Positions 30,043 to 38,052 of a DNA stretch of 64,000 nt are shown here, piece after piece (position 1 is the first letter of the stretch; every line of letters starts with the position of its first letter). The stretch is from assembly GCA_963709325.1 (NCBI GenBank), contig CAVPVV010000003.1:1-64000 (forward strand), read 5' to 3'. The notes beneath the pieces were generated by a model. That model had not been told where the DNA came from. It did no database searches and was given only the letters and a program-made list of their open reading frames with translations. The translations under genes were made by a program, and so were the position numbers. Origin of the DNA: VFZN01 sp963709325 (GTDB lineage: Bacteria > Acidobacteriota > Vicinamibacteria > Vicinamibacterales > UBA2999).

Positions 30043-31683
30043 ATGTCAGGATCGGACAATGTCGTTGTACGGCCAGCCCGTGGTGTCGCCGGACTGGTGG
30101 TCGCGTGGCTGCTGATCGCGGCGTCATCGGCCGGGGCGCAGCCCGTTGCGCTCGGCTCGGCGGAAAGCTTCGGCGTGCTGGGGCGGACCGGAGTCACCAA
30201 TACCGGCGCGTCTGCTGTGATCGGCGATGTCGGTGTTGGGCTTGCTGGTTCGGTGACCGGTTTCCCTCCGGGCACCGTGGACGAGAACAGCGACGTCCGC
30301 GAAGGCGATGCCGTTGCCGTGCAGGCGCTCCTCGACGCACGTCACGCCTACGAGCTCGTCGACGCGCGCACGTGTCCCGCGGCAAACAACCTCACCGGTC
30401 AGAACCTTGGCGGACGGTCACTCGCGCCAGGCGTTTACTGCTTCGACGGCAACGCACCGCTCACCGGCACGCTGACGCTCACCGGCGCCGGGCCGTGGAC
30501 GTTCCAGGTCGGCGGGCTGTTGGCGATCGACCCGAGCGCGCAGGTGCTGGCACCGGGAATCACGACCGTGTGCAAAGGGTCGTCGGTGAACTGGCAGGTG
30601 GCCGGCGCGAGCACTACCGTCGGTGCCGGAGCATCGGTGATCGGCAACATCCTCGCCCTTAACGACGTCGCACTCGGCGCGGCGGCACAACTCGATGGAC
30701 GGGCCATCGCGATCGCCGGCGATGTGACGATGTCAGCCAATCAGGTCGCGGCCTGCAGCTTCGGCGGACGATTCCCGCCGCACGCAGCAATCAAGGTGAC
30801 CGGTGGCGGACAAATCTGGGTGCCGGATCCCGACTCGACGGATTCGCGCCGCACCGGCCACGAACGGGCGACGTTCGCGTTCGTCGCAATCCCCGGCGAG
30901 CCTGGCAGCGACGCTCGCGGACGGTTCCTTTATCTCAATCACGCCAACCGCGGCCACCTCGCGGGGTTCGGGCCGGTGCACACCGCCGGCCGCGTCCAGC
31001 ATATCGATGTGGTGGAAGTGGACACAGACGGCTCGCCGAAGACCGTACGCTTCGACGGCATCTGCGAGCGGCGGCCCAACTGCACGTTCAGCGTGCTCGT
31101 CCGGGACAACGGCGAAGGCCGGCGCGACGGCGACGACGATGATGACGAGGACCACGACGGCGAGGTGGATGACGACAGCGGAAGCGATCATCATGGATCC
31201 GATTCGGCGCCAGACCGGCCCAATCGTCCACGCGACCTCTTCGGCGTAGTTATCGTTGCCGGCGGCGAGATCGTGGAGGCGCGCGCGCTCCGCCCGATCG
31301 CCAGGGGCAACATCCAGTTCCATCGGCGGCCCGCGCCGGCGCTCACCACCGATCTCAACGACGTCGAGTTCGGGGCCGGCCAGTCGATGGCCGTCGACGC
31401 ATCGCTCGGCGCCGGGCCGGTTGCCACGCGTGCCGACGCCTACATCGTGCTGGAGCTTCCGAGTGGCCAGCTGATGTCGTGGACCGGTGCGGGACTGGTG
31501 CCCGGGCTCGTGCCCGTGGCCCGCGGCATCGTGCCGGTCTCGCTGACCGCACCAGTGGCGCAGATCACCATCCCGCGCGGCGCACCTGCCGGACGCTATA
31601 CATGGTTGTCGGCGCTGACCGCGGCAGGAACGCTCAACCTGCTGACACCGATCTCGGAGTCGGTGTTCACGATCAAGCAGTAG
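30043..31683 (+). CDS. Ice-binding-like (DUF3494) secreted protein with acidic linker
   Basis: ATG 30043 is preferred; AGAAAGGGG lies about eight bases upstream and a signal peptide follows (VAGLVVAWLLIAASSAGAQP). Residues about 35-235 match the DUF3494 beta-solenoid family: LGSAESFGVLGRTGVTNTG, VIGDVGVGLAGSVTGFP, LAPGVYCFDGNAPLTG and TVGAGASVIGNILALNDVAL. Family members bind ice or act as adhesins. Residues 250-546 form a second part of unknown type, with an Asp/His-rich run near residues 361-390 (RDGDDDDDEDHDGEVDDDSG) that could bind calcium. The last 80 residues look like an Ig-like domain (QITIPRGAPAGRYTWLSAL). A heptamer array follows the stop at once. Confidence 0.8.
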   Translation: MSGSDNVVVRPARGVAGLVVAWLLIAASSAGAQPVALGSAESFGVLGRTGVTNTGASAVIGDVGVGLAGSVTGFPPGTVDENSDVREGDAVAVQALLDARHAYELVDARTCPAANNLTGQNLGGRSLAPGVYCFDGNAPLTGTLTLTGAGPWTFQVGGLLAIDPSAQVLAPGITTVCKGSSVNWQVAGASTTVGAGASVIGNILALNDVALGAAAQLDGRAIAIAGDVTMSANQVAACSFGGRFPPHAAIKVTGGGQIWVPDPDSTDSRRTGHERATFAFVAIPGEPGSDARGRFLYLNHANRGHLAGFGPVHTAGRVQHIDVVEVDTDGSPKTVRFDGICERRPNCTFSVLVRDNGEGRRDGDDDDDEDHDGEVDDDSGSDHHGSDSAPDRPNRPRDLFGVVIVAGGEIVEARALRPIARGNIQFHRRPAPALTTDLNDVEFGAGQSMAVDASLGAGPVATRADAYIVLELPSGQLMSWTGAGLVPGLVPVARGIVPVSLTAPVAQITIPRGAPAGRYTWLSALTAAGTLNLLTPISESVFTIKQ

Positions 31684-31684
31684 A

Positions 31685-31750
31685 AGGCTTCAGGCTCCAG
31701 GCTCCAGGCTCCAGGCTTCAGGCTTCAGGCTTCAGGCCTGTCGCGCTACC
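31685..31750 (+). repeat. Heptamer tandem array with related tail, copy 3
   Basis: Seven heptamers of AGGCTTC or AGGCTCC run from 31,685 to 31,733, followed by AGGCCTG and a tail TCGCGCTACC that resembles the TCACGCTGC tail of copies 1 and 2. The array lies between the converging ice-binding and solute-binding genes. The open frame of the latter ends inside the array. Confidence 0.85.
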
Positions 31751-33033
31751 GACGTGGAGGGCTGGCTCGCGCCAGCCCTCTCGTCTCTTCTACGGCTACG
31801 TCGCCAGCCGAAGAGGATGATGTCGATCAGCTTCACCTCGATCCGCTTGCCCGTCGCGGCCATCCCCATGAACGGCCCCTCGTCAGCTGACGACGCCGGT
31901 GCGGCCACGAGCGGCTCCTGCGGCTCGATGGCTCCGAGGTTCTTGACGATCTGGAAACGGCCGCTGCGCGCCTGGGCGATGAACATGTTCATCCGCACAT
32001 GATGCTGGCCGGGTACCATCGCCGCCGGACCTCCCGGCCCCTCGACGATCCGCGCGTGATCGAGGGCGGCAATCACCTCCGACTGGGTGAGCGAGCCCGC
32101 CTCGGTCACCGCCGCGGCCCAGAGCCGCAGCCCACGGTAGAGGCCTGAGCAGGCGCTACCGCCGGTGAACTTGGCAAGACCGGGGTAGAGCGCGTCGTAC
32201 TGCGCGAGCAGCTTCTGGCTGAAGGGATCGGCCGACGGCCTGGTAGTAGTCGAGGCAGCTGTAGAGCCCCTCGACGTGCGCGGCCGGCACCATGTTCAGG
32301 AAGTTCTCGTCGAAGTAGGTGCAGACCAGCTGCCCGCCGCGCGCGCAGAAGCCCGACTGGTGCAGCTGGTCGAGAAACGCTGACACGCCGGGAGGCACGG
32401 TGGTGTTGAAGACGACGTCCGCGCCGCTCGAGGCGATCTGGTCGATCGTCGCCCGATAGTCGGTGTGATCGAGCGGGAAGTACTCCTCGCCGACAATCGA
32501 CCCGCCGTTGGCGGTCACGACCGCCCGCACCCTCGGTTCATCACCCGCGGCCAGATGTAGTCGGCCGACGGCAGGTAGAAGCGCTTCGCCCCGGTCTGCT
32601 GCATCAGCCACGGGATGAACGGTTCGACCTGCTGGGCGGGCACGGGGCCGGTGCAGAAGATGAGCGGGTCGGATTCCTGTCCCTCGTACTGCTCCGGGTA
32701 GATGTACAGCGTCTTCCCCTTGACGACCGCGGGCCCCTTGATGGCCTGCCGGGTGGAGCTGTAGATGCCGCCGATGATGACGTCCACGTGGTCCTGTTCG
32801 ACCAGCTTCGCTGCGCTGGCGGCGGCCACCGCATCGTCGGTCGCGCCGTCCTCGAGGTAGAGTTCGAGGGACCGCCCGAGCAGGCCTCCCTTGGCGTTGA
32901 TGTCGCCGACGACCATCCTGGCGACGTTGGCGTTGGCGAGGCCGACGAACGAGAGCGGACCTGTCTGGTCCGCGATGACCCCGACCTTGATGGGCTGAGC
33001 GGTGGTCTGAAGTCTCCTGGTGAATGTGCGCAT
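31732..33033 (-). pseudogene. ABC-type solute-binding protein (UrtA/AmiC-like), frameshifted
   Basis: ATG 33033 follows a perfect AGGAGGAGG site. The N-terminal frame reads IKVGVIADQTGPLSFVG, VVGDINAKGGLLGRSLEL, DVIIGGIYSSTRQAIKGP and TLYIYPEQYEG, matching periplasmic binding proteins of the urea/short-chain-amide group. A frame change near 32,525 leads to GEEYFPLDHTDYRATIDQI and NTTVPPGVSAFLDQL; another near 32,240 leads to the C-terminal part with GGSACSGLYRGLRLWAAAV. No clear export signal is visible at the start, which may be due to another indel. The frame ends inside the heptamer array; a TAG in the next frame near 31,797 is a likelier true end. No permease or ATPase genes are nearby. 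It is divergent from the HD-LuxR gene, 70 bases away. Confidence 0.65.
31757..31780 (+). terminator. Hairpin with pyrimidine-rich tail, likely terminator
   Basis: GAGGGCTGGC (31,757-31,766) and GCCAGCCCTC (31,771-31,780) pair perfectly around a four-base loop, followed on the plus strand by TCGTCTCTTCT. The location just past the ice-binding gene stop and the array fits a terminator of that gene, possibly also serving the convergent gene on the other strand. Confidence 0.5.
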
Positions 33034-33103
33034 GTCCTCCTCCTGTGGTATGTATGCTGCGCCTATCGCCCGGGTAATACATCGGGAGAACTCCCCATTT
33101 TGC

Positions 33104-34658
33104 ATGGCTCCCCTCCGTCTCGGTGAATTCGTCGCCACCCTGGCCCTCGCCCAGGACAACGCCTTCGGGCAGCCGCTCGAGTCGCAGCTGCGCTCGTGCC
33201 TGCTCGCCAGCTGGCTGTGCGAGACCGCGGACTTCGACCGCGGGGTGCGGGAAACCGCCTACTGGGTGGCGCTGCTCCGCTACGTCGGCTGCACCGGCCA
33301 TGCCCACGAGGTCGCGACCGTATTTGGCGACGAGATCGCGATTCGCGCGCAGACGCTGGTCCACGACGCCGCGAACCCCGCCGAGGTGATGCGCGACGTG
33401 GTGGCCTTCGCCACGGCCGGCCGGACCGCCGGGGAGCGTGACGAGATCGTCAAGATGCTCCAGCAGACCGCCCACGAATGGGCGGTGCACAACTTCGCCT
33501 CGGGCTGCGAAGTGGGCGACATGCTGGTGCGTCGGCTCGACTTCGGGCCCGGGGTTCGTGAGTCGCTTGCGTTCACGTTCGAGCGCTGGAACGGCAAAGG
33601 GTTCCCGGCCCATGCACGCGGTGAGGCGATCCCGCTCCCGATGCGAATCGTGCACCTCAGTCACGACATGGAGGCGATCGGCCGACTCTTCTCGCCGGAC
33701 CATGCCATCGAAGCCGCGCGCGAGCGTCGCGATCGAACCTACGATCCGGCGCTCGCCGATCTCTTCGTCGCGCACGGACGGGAATGGCTCGAACGGCTGC
33801 GCACCATCGAGCCGTGGGATGCCGTTCTCGCCCTCGAGCCCGAGCCTCATCGAATCCTGGCTGGTGAGGCGCTCGACGAGGCCCTCACGGTGGCGGCCGA
33901 CTTCATCGACCTGAAGTCGCCGTTCATGGGCGGGCACAGCCGCCGCTGTGCGCAGCTTGCCGCCGACGCCGCGCGGGTCCTCGGTCTCCCCGACGAGGCC
34001 ATCACGACCCTCCGCCGGGCTGCCCTCGTCCACGACTTCGGCATCACCGCCGTGCCCAACTCCATCTGGGACAAGCCCGGCGCGCTGACGCGGACCGAAT
34101 TCGACCGCGTCGAGCTCCATCCGATGCTGACCGAGCAGATGCTGCGCCGGTCGCCGGCGCTGGCCGTGCTCAACCCGGTCGCGTCCGCACATCACGAGAA
34201 GTGCGACGGGTCGGGCTACCACCGGCGCACGCCCGCCGATACCAGCAATCTCGGCGCGTGCGTCCTCGCGGCAAGCGAGGTCTATGTGGGCATGACCACC
34301 GACAGGGCCGACCGGCCGGCGCGTTCTGCCGCCGACGCGGCCGCCGAACTTCGCCGGCTCGAGTCGACCGGGATGCTCGAGCCTCGCGCGTGCCGCGCGG
34401 TGCTGGTGGCCGCCGGGCATGGTGAGCCGGAAACGGGGACCAGCCGGCGGCTGCAGAATCCAGGCGGCCTGTCGTCGTCGACAGGTCGAGGTGCTGCGCC
34501 TCGCGGCCAGGGGACTCACGACGCGCGAGATTGCCGATCGGCTGTACATCTCGACCAAGACCGCCGACCACCACATCCAGGACATCTACAACAAGATCGG
34601 TGTCTCGACGCGAGCCGCCGCGGCGTTGTGGGCGATGCAGAACGCCGTCGTCGGCTGA
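33104..34658 (+). CDS. HD-domain / LuxR-type HTH regulator, one frameshift
   Basis: ATG 33104 opens MAPLRLGEFVATLALAQDNA. The protein has an N-terminal helical part with an HD-like fold and, around residues 275-380, a second HD region: HSRRCAQLAADAA, LVHDFGI (the HD pair), HPMLTEQML and HHEKCDGSGYHRR. The last block is like that of HD-GYP phosphodiesterases, but the GYP triad is not seen. A frame change near 34,470 leads to a LuxR-type helix-turn-helix (EVLRLAARGLTTREIADRL, STKTADHHIQDIYNKIG). A DNA-binding regulator that may hydrolyse or sense a nucleotide signal is a fair reading. The MFS gene starts nine bases after the stop, so both are probably in one operon. About 518 residues in total. 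Confidence 0.7.
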
Positions 34659-34667
34659 GCGCGCAAT

Positions 34668-36023
34668 ATGTCCGGCGGAGTCGCAAGCACCGAAGACATC
34701 GACATCGGCGCGCTGATCGACCGCGGAACGTGGAGCGGTTATCAGCGCATGCTCGTCGCACTCTCCTCGCTGACGCTCGTCTTCGATGGCGTCGACCTGC
34801 AGCTGATGGGGGTCGTCATCCCGGAAATCATGCGCGACTGGACGGTGGCGCGATCCGCGTTCGCTCCCGTCCTGGCGGTGGGGATGATCGGCATGCTGGT
34901 CGGCGCGGCCGCGGCGGGGATCGTCGGTGATCGCTACGGCCGCAAGCGCACGCTGCTCGGCAGCATCGTCCTGTTCGGCGCGGCGTCGGTGGCGATGGCG
35001 GCGTCCACGTCGCTCCTCTCGCTCGGCGTACTTCGGCTCGTCGTCGGATTCGGCATCGGCGGCGCCATACCCAACGCGTCGGCACTCGTCGCCGAGTACG
35101 TGCCGGCCCGGCACCGGCCGTTGGCCGTCACCTTCGCGATCGTGTGCGTGCCGCTCGGCGCCTCGCTGGCGGGCCTGCTGGCCGCGGCCGTTGTCCCGGT
35201 ATTCGGATGGCGCGCCTTGTTCCTGGTCGGCGGCGTCATCCCCCTGGCGGCCGCCCTGCTGCTGTCGTTGGCGCTCGTCGAATCTCCGCGCTACCTCGCC
35301 CGACATCCCGAGCGGTGGCCGGAGCTCGAGCGAATCCTGGCCCGATTCGGCCATGCGACGCCCCCGTCCGCCTCGTTCAGCGACACTGCCGAGGCGCTGG
35401 CGGGTCGCGCAACGGTGTCAGCCCTGCTCCAGCCGCCGTTCCGCCGCGACACGCAGGCGCTGTGGGCGGCATTCGCGAGCTGCCTGCTCGCGGTGTACCT
35501 CGGCTTCAACTGGATCCCCGCGATGCTGACCGGCGCGGGCTTGAGCCCGACCCTCGGCAGCCTCGGCATCACGATGTTCAACTTTGGCGGCGTGATCGGC
35601 GCCATCGCCGGTGCGCTCGCCTTCTACCGGGTCGGCTCTCGAACCACGATGATCGTGATGTCTGGCGGCGCGGCCGCCGGCGCCGCCGCCCTGAGTTTCA
35701 TGTCGCTCGGTCCGGACACGTCAACCGCCGTCCTCATGACGCTGCTGGCCGTCACGGGCGGCCTGGTCAACGCGGTGCAGACGACGATGTACGCGCTGGC
35801 GGCGCAGATGTATCCGGCGGCGATACGCTCGACGGGTGTCGGCGCCGCCGCGGGGATCGGCCGTATCGGCGCGATCGCCAGCACGTATGTCGGCGCGTGG
35901 ACGATCGAGGGCGGAGGCAGCGCGCTGTTCTTCGCGACGGTCGCTGCCGCCATGGTGCTGACGGGGGTCGGGCTCGCGGCCATCGAGCGGCACATCCATC
36001 CCGCGTCCACGAGCGCTTCATGA
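34668..36023 (+). CDS. MFS transporter, anion:cation (AAHS-like) type
   Basis: ATG 34668 lies nine bases after the HD-LuxR stop. The 451-residue protein has twelve predicted helices, FDGVDLQLMGVVIPEI in helix 1 (the acidic signature of aromatic-acid:proton symporters), GDRYGRKRTLLGS as motif A and VESPRYLARHPER before the central loop. Such carriers import aromatic or other organic acids by proton symport. The nearby regulator may respond to the same substrate. The gene ends 70 bases before the convergent lipoprotein gene. Confidence 0.85.
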   Translation: MSGGVASTEDIDIGALIDRGTWSGYQRMLVALSSLTLVFDGVDLQLMGVVIPEIMRDWTVARSAFAPVLAVGMIGMLVGAAAAGIVGDRYGRKRTLLGSIVLFGAASVAMAASTSLLSLGVLRLVVGFGIGGAIPNASALVAEYVPARHRPLAVTFAIVCVPLGASLAGLLAAAVVPVFGWRALFLVGGVIPLAAALLLSLALVESPRYLARHPERWPELERILARFGHATPPSASFSDTAEALAGRATVSALLQPPFRRDTQALWAAFASCLLAVYLGFNWIPAMLTGAGLSPTLGSLGITMFNFGGVIGAIAGALAFYRVGSRTTMIVMSGGAAAGAAALSFMSLGPDTSTAVLMTLLAVTGGLVNAVQTTMYALAAQMYPAAIRSTGVGAAAGIGRIGAIASTYVGAWTIEGGGSALFFATVAAAMVLTGVGLAAIERHIHPASTSAS

Positions 36024-36093
36024 GCGCCGGCCGCGGCTGGCTCTCGTCACTCCCGGATGCCGTATGCCAGGAGTGCCGGCTCCTCGCCGAACG

Positions 36094-36858
36094 TCAGATG
36101 CCGCAGAACGCCTTCCACTCCGCCTCCACCTGCGCCAGCGATCGGCCGTAGGCCTCCTGAACCCGCGCCTCGAACGTGTCCGACGAGGCGCCGTACAGTC
36201 GTCTCATCGGCGCCGGCCCATAGGTTTGCATCAGGTAGGCAAGAAACGACGCGCTCGTGTTGTATGCCACGTCCTGCGGGCGACTCTCCCACCCATCGTC
36301 GTTGGCCAGCTCCGCGATCGGCGGCAGGCGTGTGGCATTACGCGCCGTCCAGGAGTAGAGGAACGTCGGGCCGACCGGGTAGAACCGCTCCGAGACTAGC
36401 GCCGAAGGCAGCCCCTCGCGCATCATGGTCGTGCCCGCTCGACCGAGCCCCACCCACAGGATGACGTGATTGGCTTCGTGGTTCACGAGCGCAAGCAGGC
36501 TCCCGTCGAGTGGTGGCACCGAGACGGCCTTGAACGACTCGGTCTCGGGATACGCGGTCCCGCTGTGATCGGACAGCCGCCCGGCTTCGGCGGCCGAAGG
36601 ATACAGGATGCCCGTCACGTGCCCGGCATACGTGAGCTCGAGCCGCGCGTTGGTCACCGCGTACTGATCCTCGAGCCAGTCGATCAGCGTCGCGATCGAC
36701 TGGTCGGCAAACGATCCGGGCTGCACCTGCAGCCTGAAGTGGGCGCTCGAATGCGCCGTCCACTCGCCCTCGATCGGTGTCGGTCCCATCACCGATTGGC
36801 AACCGGCCAGCAGCAAGACGAGACCCGGCACGAGAAGCCGCCGTCGGTCAGCGCACAT
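36094..36858 (-). CDS. Lipoprotein with HExxH zinc-protease motif
   Basis: ATG 36858 overlaps the end of the upstream beta-barrel gene by 11 bases. A lipoprotein signal ends in LLLAGC. The 254-residue product carries ALVNHEANHVILW, an HExxH zinc site, and about 20 residues later MREGLPSAL with the third ligand glutamate. This spacing fits gluzincin-type (peptidase MA-like) metallopeptidases. The start of the mature protein (SSAHFRLQVQPGSFADQ) and the end (LAQVEAEWKAFC) also match that group. It is probably held at a membrane facing the periplasm. The pairing with a beta-barrel gene suggests the two act at the outer membrane; that is inference. Confidence 0.7.
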   Translation of the reverse strand: MCADRRRLLVPGLVLLLAGCQSVMGPTPIEGEWTAHSSAHFRLQVQPGSFADQSIATLIDWLEDQYAVTNARLELTYAGHVTGILYPSAAEAGRLSDHSGTAYPETESFKAVSVPPLDGSLLALVNHEANHVILWVGLGRAGTTMMREGLPSALVSERFYPVGPTFLYSWTARNATRLPPIAELANDDGWESRPQDVAYNTSASFLAYLMQTYGPAPMRRLYGASSDTFEARVQEAYGRSLAQVEAEWKAFCGI

Positions 36859-37660
36859 AGAGCACCCCGACGGTCAGCTGCCCCTGCCCCACCGAGTAGG
36901 TGTGGAAGCTCGTCATCCGCCACACGCGGCCGAGGACGTAGCGGCCGGTCAGATGCGCGTGCCGCGCGATCGGCAGCCGGCCCTCGATCGCCACGTCGGA
37001 CCTGAAGCCGCCGCCCCAGTAACCCTCTTCGAGCCCGGTGCCGCCGGTGTGGCTCTGGTTCGATCGGGTGATCGCGAGTCCCGCGGTCCAGGCCAGTTCG
37101 ATCTCGCCCCGCGGCCACCTGCCGTAACGAGCCGCGACGACGCCGGCGACGCCCGCGTCGCGCTCCGAACGGGAGAAGTCGATCGCCGGTTCGTAGTGTC
37201 GGGAGGTGCCGCGTTAGGCCAGGCCGGTCTGCACGCCGATGCCGAGATCGAGGCCTCCGGTGAACAGGTCCCGCGCCGGATACGCTCGATACTCGTAGCT
37301 GCCCTCGACGCGGGACGCATGGTCGTTTGCGGGCAGCGAAATGCGATCGACGAGCGTGACGTAGTCCAGACTGGCGGCGCGGGCGAACGTCACGTCGAAG
37401 CGATGCCGCCGGCCGCGGCTCGATCGCTGGTACCGCCCACCGAGAAGCGGGCCGTGGCCCTCCAGGGTCGTTGGAGAGCCGTCCATCGGGAAGGCGGTGA
37501 GCGCGACGTCGCGGAAGGCAAAGGTCGCGTAACCGGCCGACGCGCTCCAGTCCGATCGGCGAGTGTCGGGAGTATCAGGCGGAGGACTCGCCGGCTGCGC
37601 GGCTGCTTCCACGACGATGGTGAGGATCAGGCCGAGTGTGGCCGAGAGCACCAGCAGCAT
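36848..37660 (-). CDS. Outer-membrane beta-barrel protein, one frameshift
   Basis: ATG 37660 has GGAGG about six bases upstream and starts a signal peptide (MLLVLSATLGLILTIVVEAAAQ). The barrel-like strands that follow (WSASAGYATFAFRDVAL, HRFDVTFARAASLDYV, RVEGSYEYRAYP, GLDLGIGVQTGL) end in a premature TAA near 37,214. One base shift there recovers the rest of the protein: HYEPAIDFSRSERDAGVAG, EIELAWTAGLAITRSNQSH, HLTGRYVLGRVW and GQGQLTVGVLYVR, the last strand ending in an aromatic/arginine residue. About 270 residues in all. The stop overlaps the start of the lipoprotein metalloprotease gene, so the two are co-translated. The specific family is unknown to me. Confidence 0.65.
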
Positions 37661-38052
37661 GCGCGTCCTCCTTCCGGCAGGGTGGCTGCGAAGAACGAGG
37701 AGCAAAGCGGGTGCCACGAGCGAGCGGCGCCGGCGGGGACCAAGTGCGTGGAGCGAGGGCCGAAGTGCGGCGATGGCCGCGCGATCGACGGCCATGCAGC
37801 GGCGTTACCGAAATCCCGGCACGACAGCCGAAGTGAACCGTTGGCGGCCCGGTGCGCTCGAGCACCGGACCGCCCACGTTCAACTGGCTACGTAATCAAG
37901 GCACGCTCACTGCGTCCGCGTGGCCGATCCGGTCTCGGGCGGCGGTCAGCGGCATCGTGCACTCCTATCGCCCGGGGGGGCCAGGCGATGGTGCGCGAGG
38001 AGCGTGGGCCGTTACAACACGCCGCGACGATCTCTTGCTGAGCTGGTCCCGG
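37661..38052. other. Intergenic region without recognisable gene
   Basis: This region lies upstream of the beta-barrel gene and downstream of the M28 gene, both on the minus strand. I see no coding content, no array and no obvious terminator. A run of eight G residues lies near 37,974. The promoter for the minus-strand pair should be here. Confidence 0.4.
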
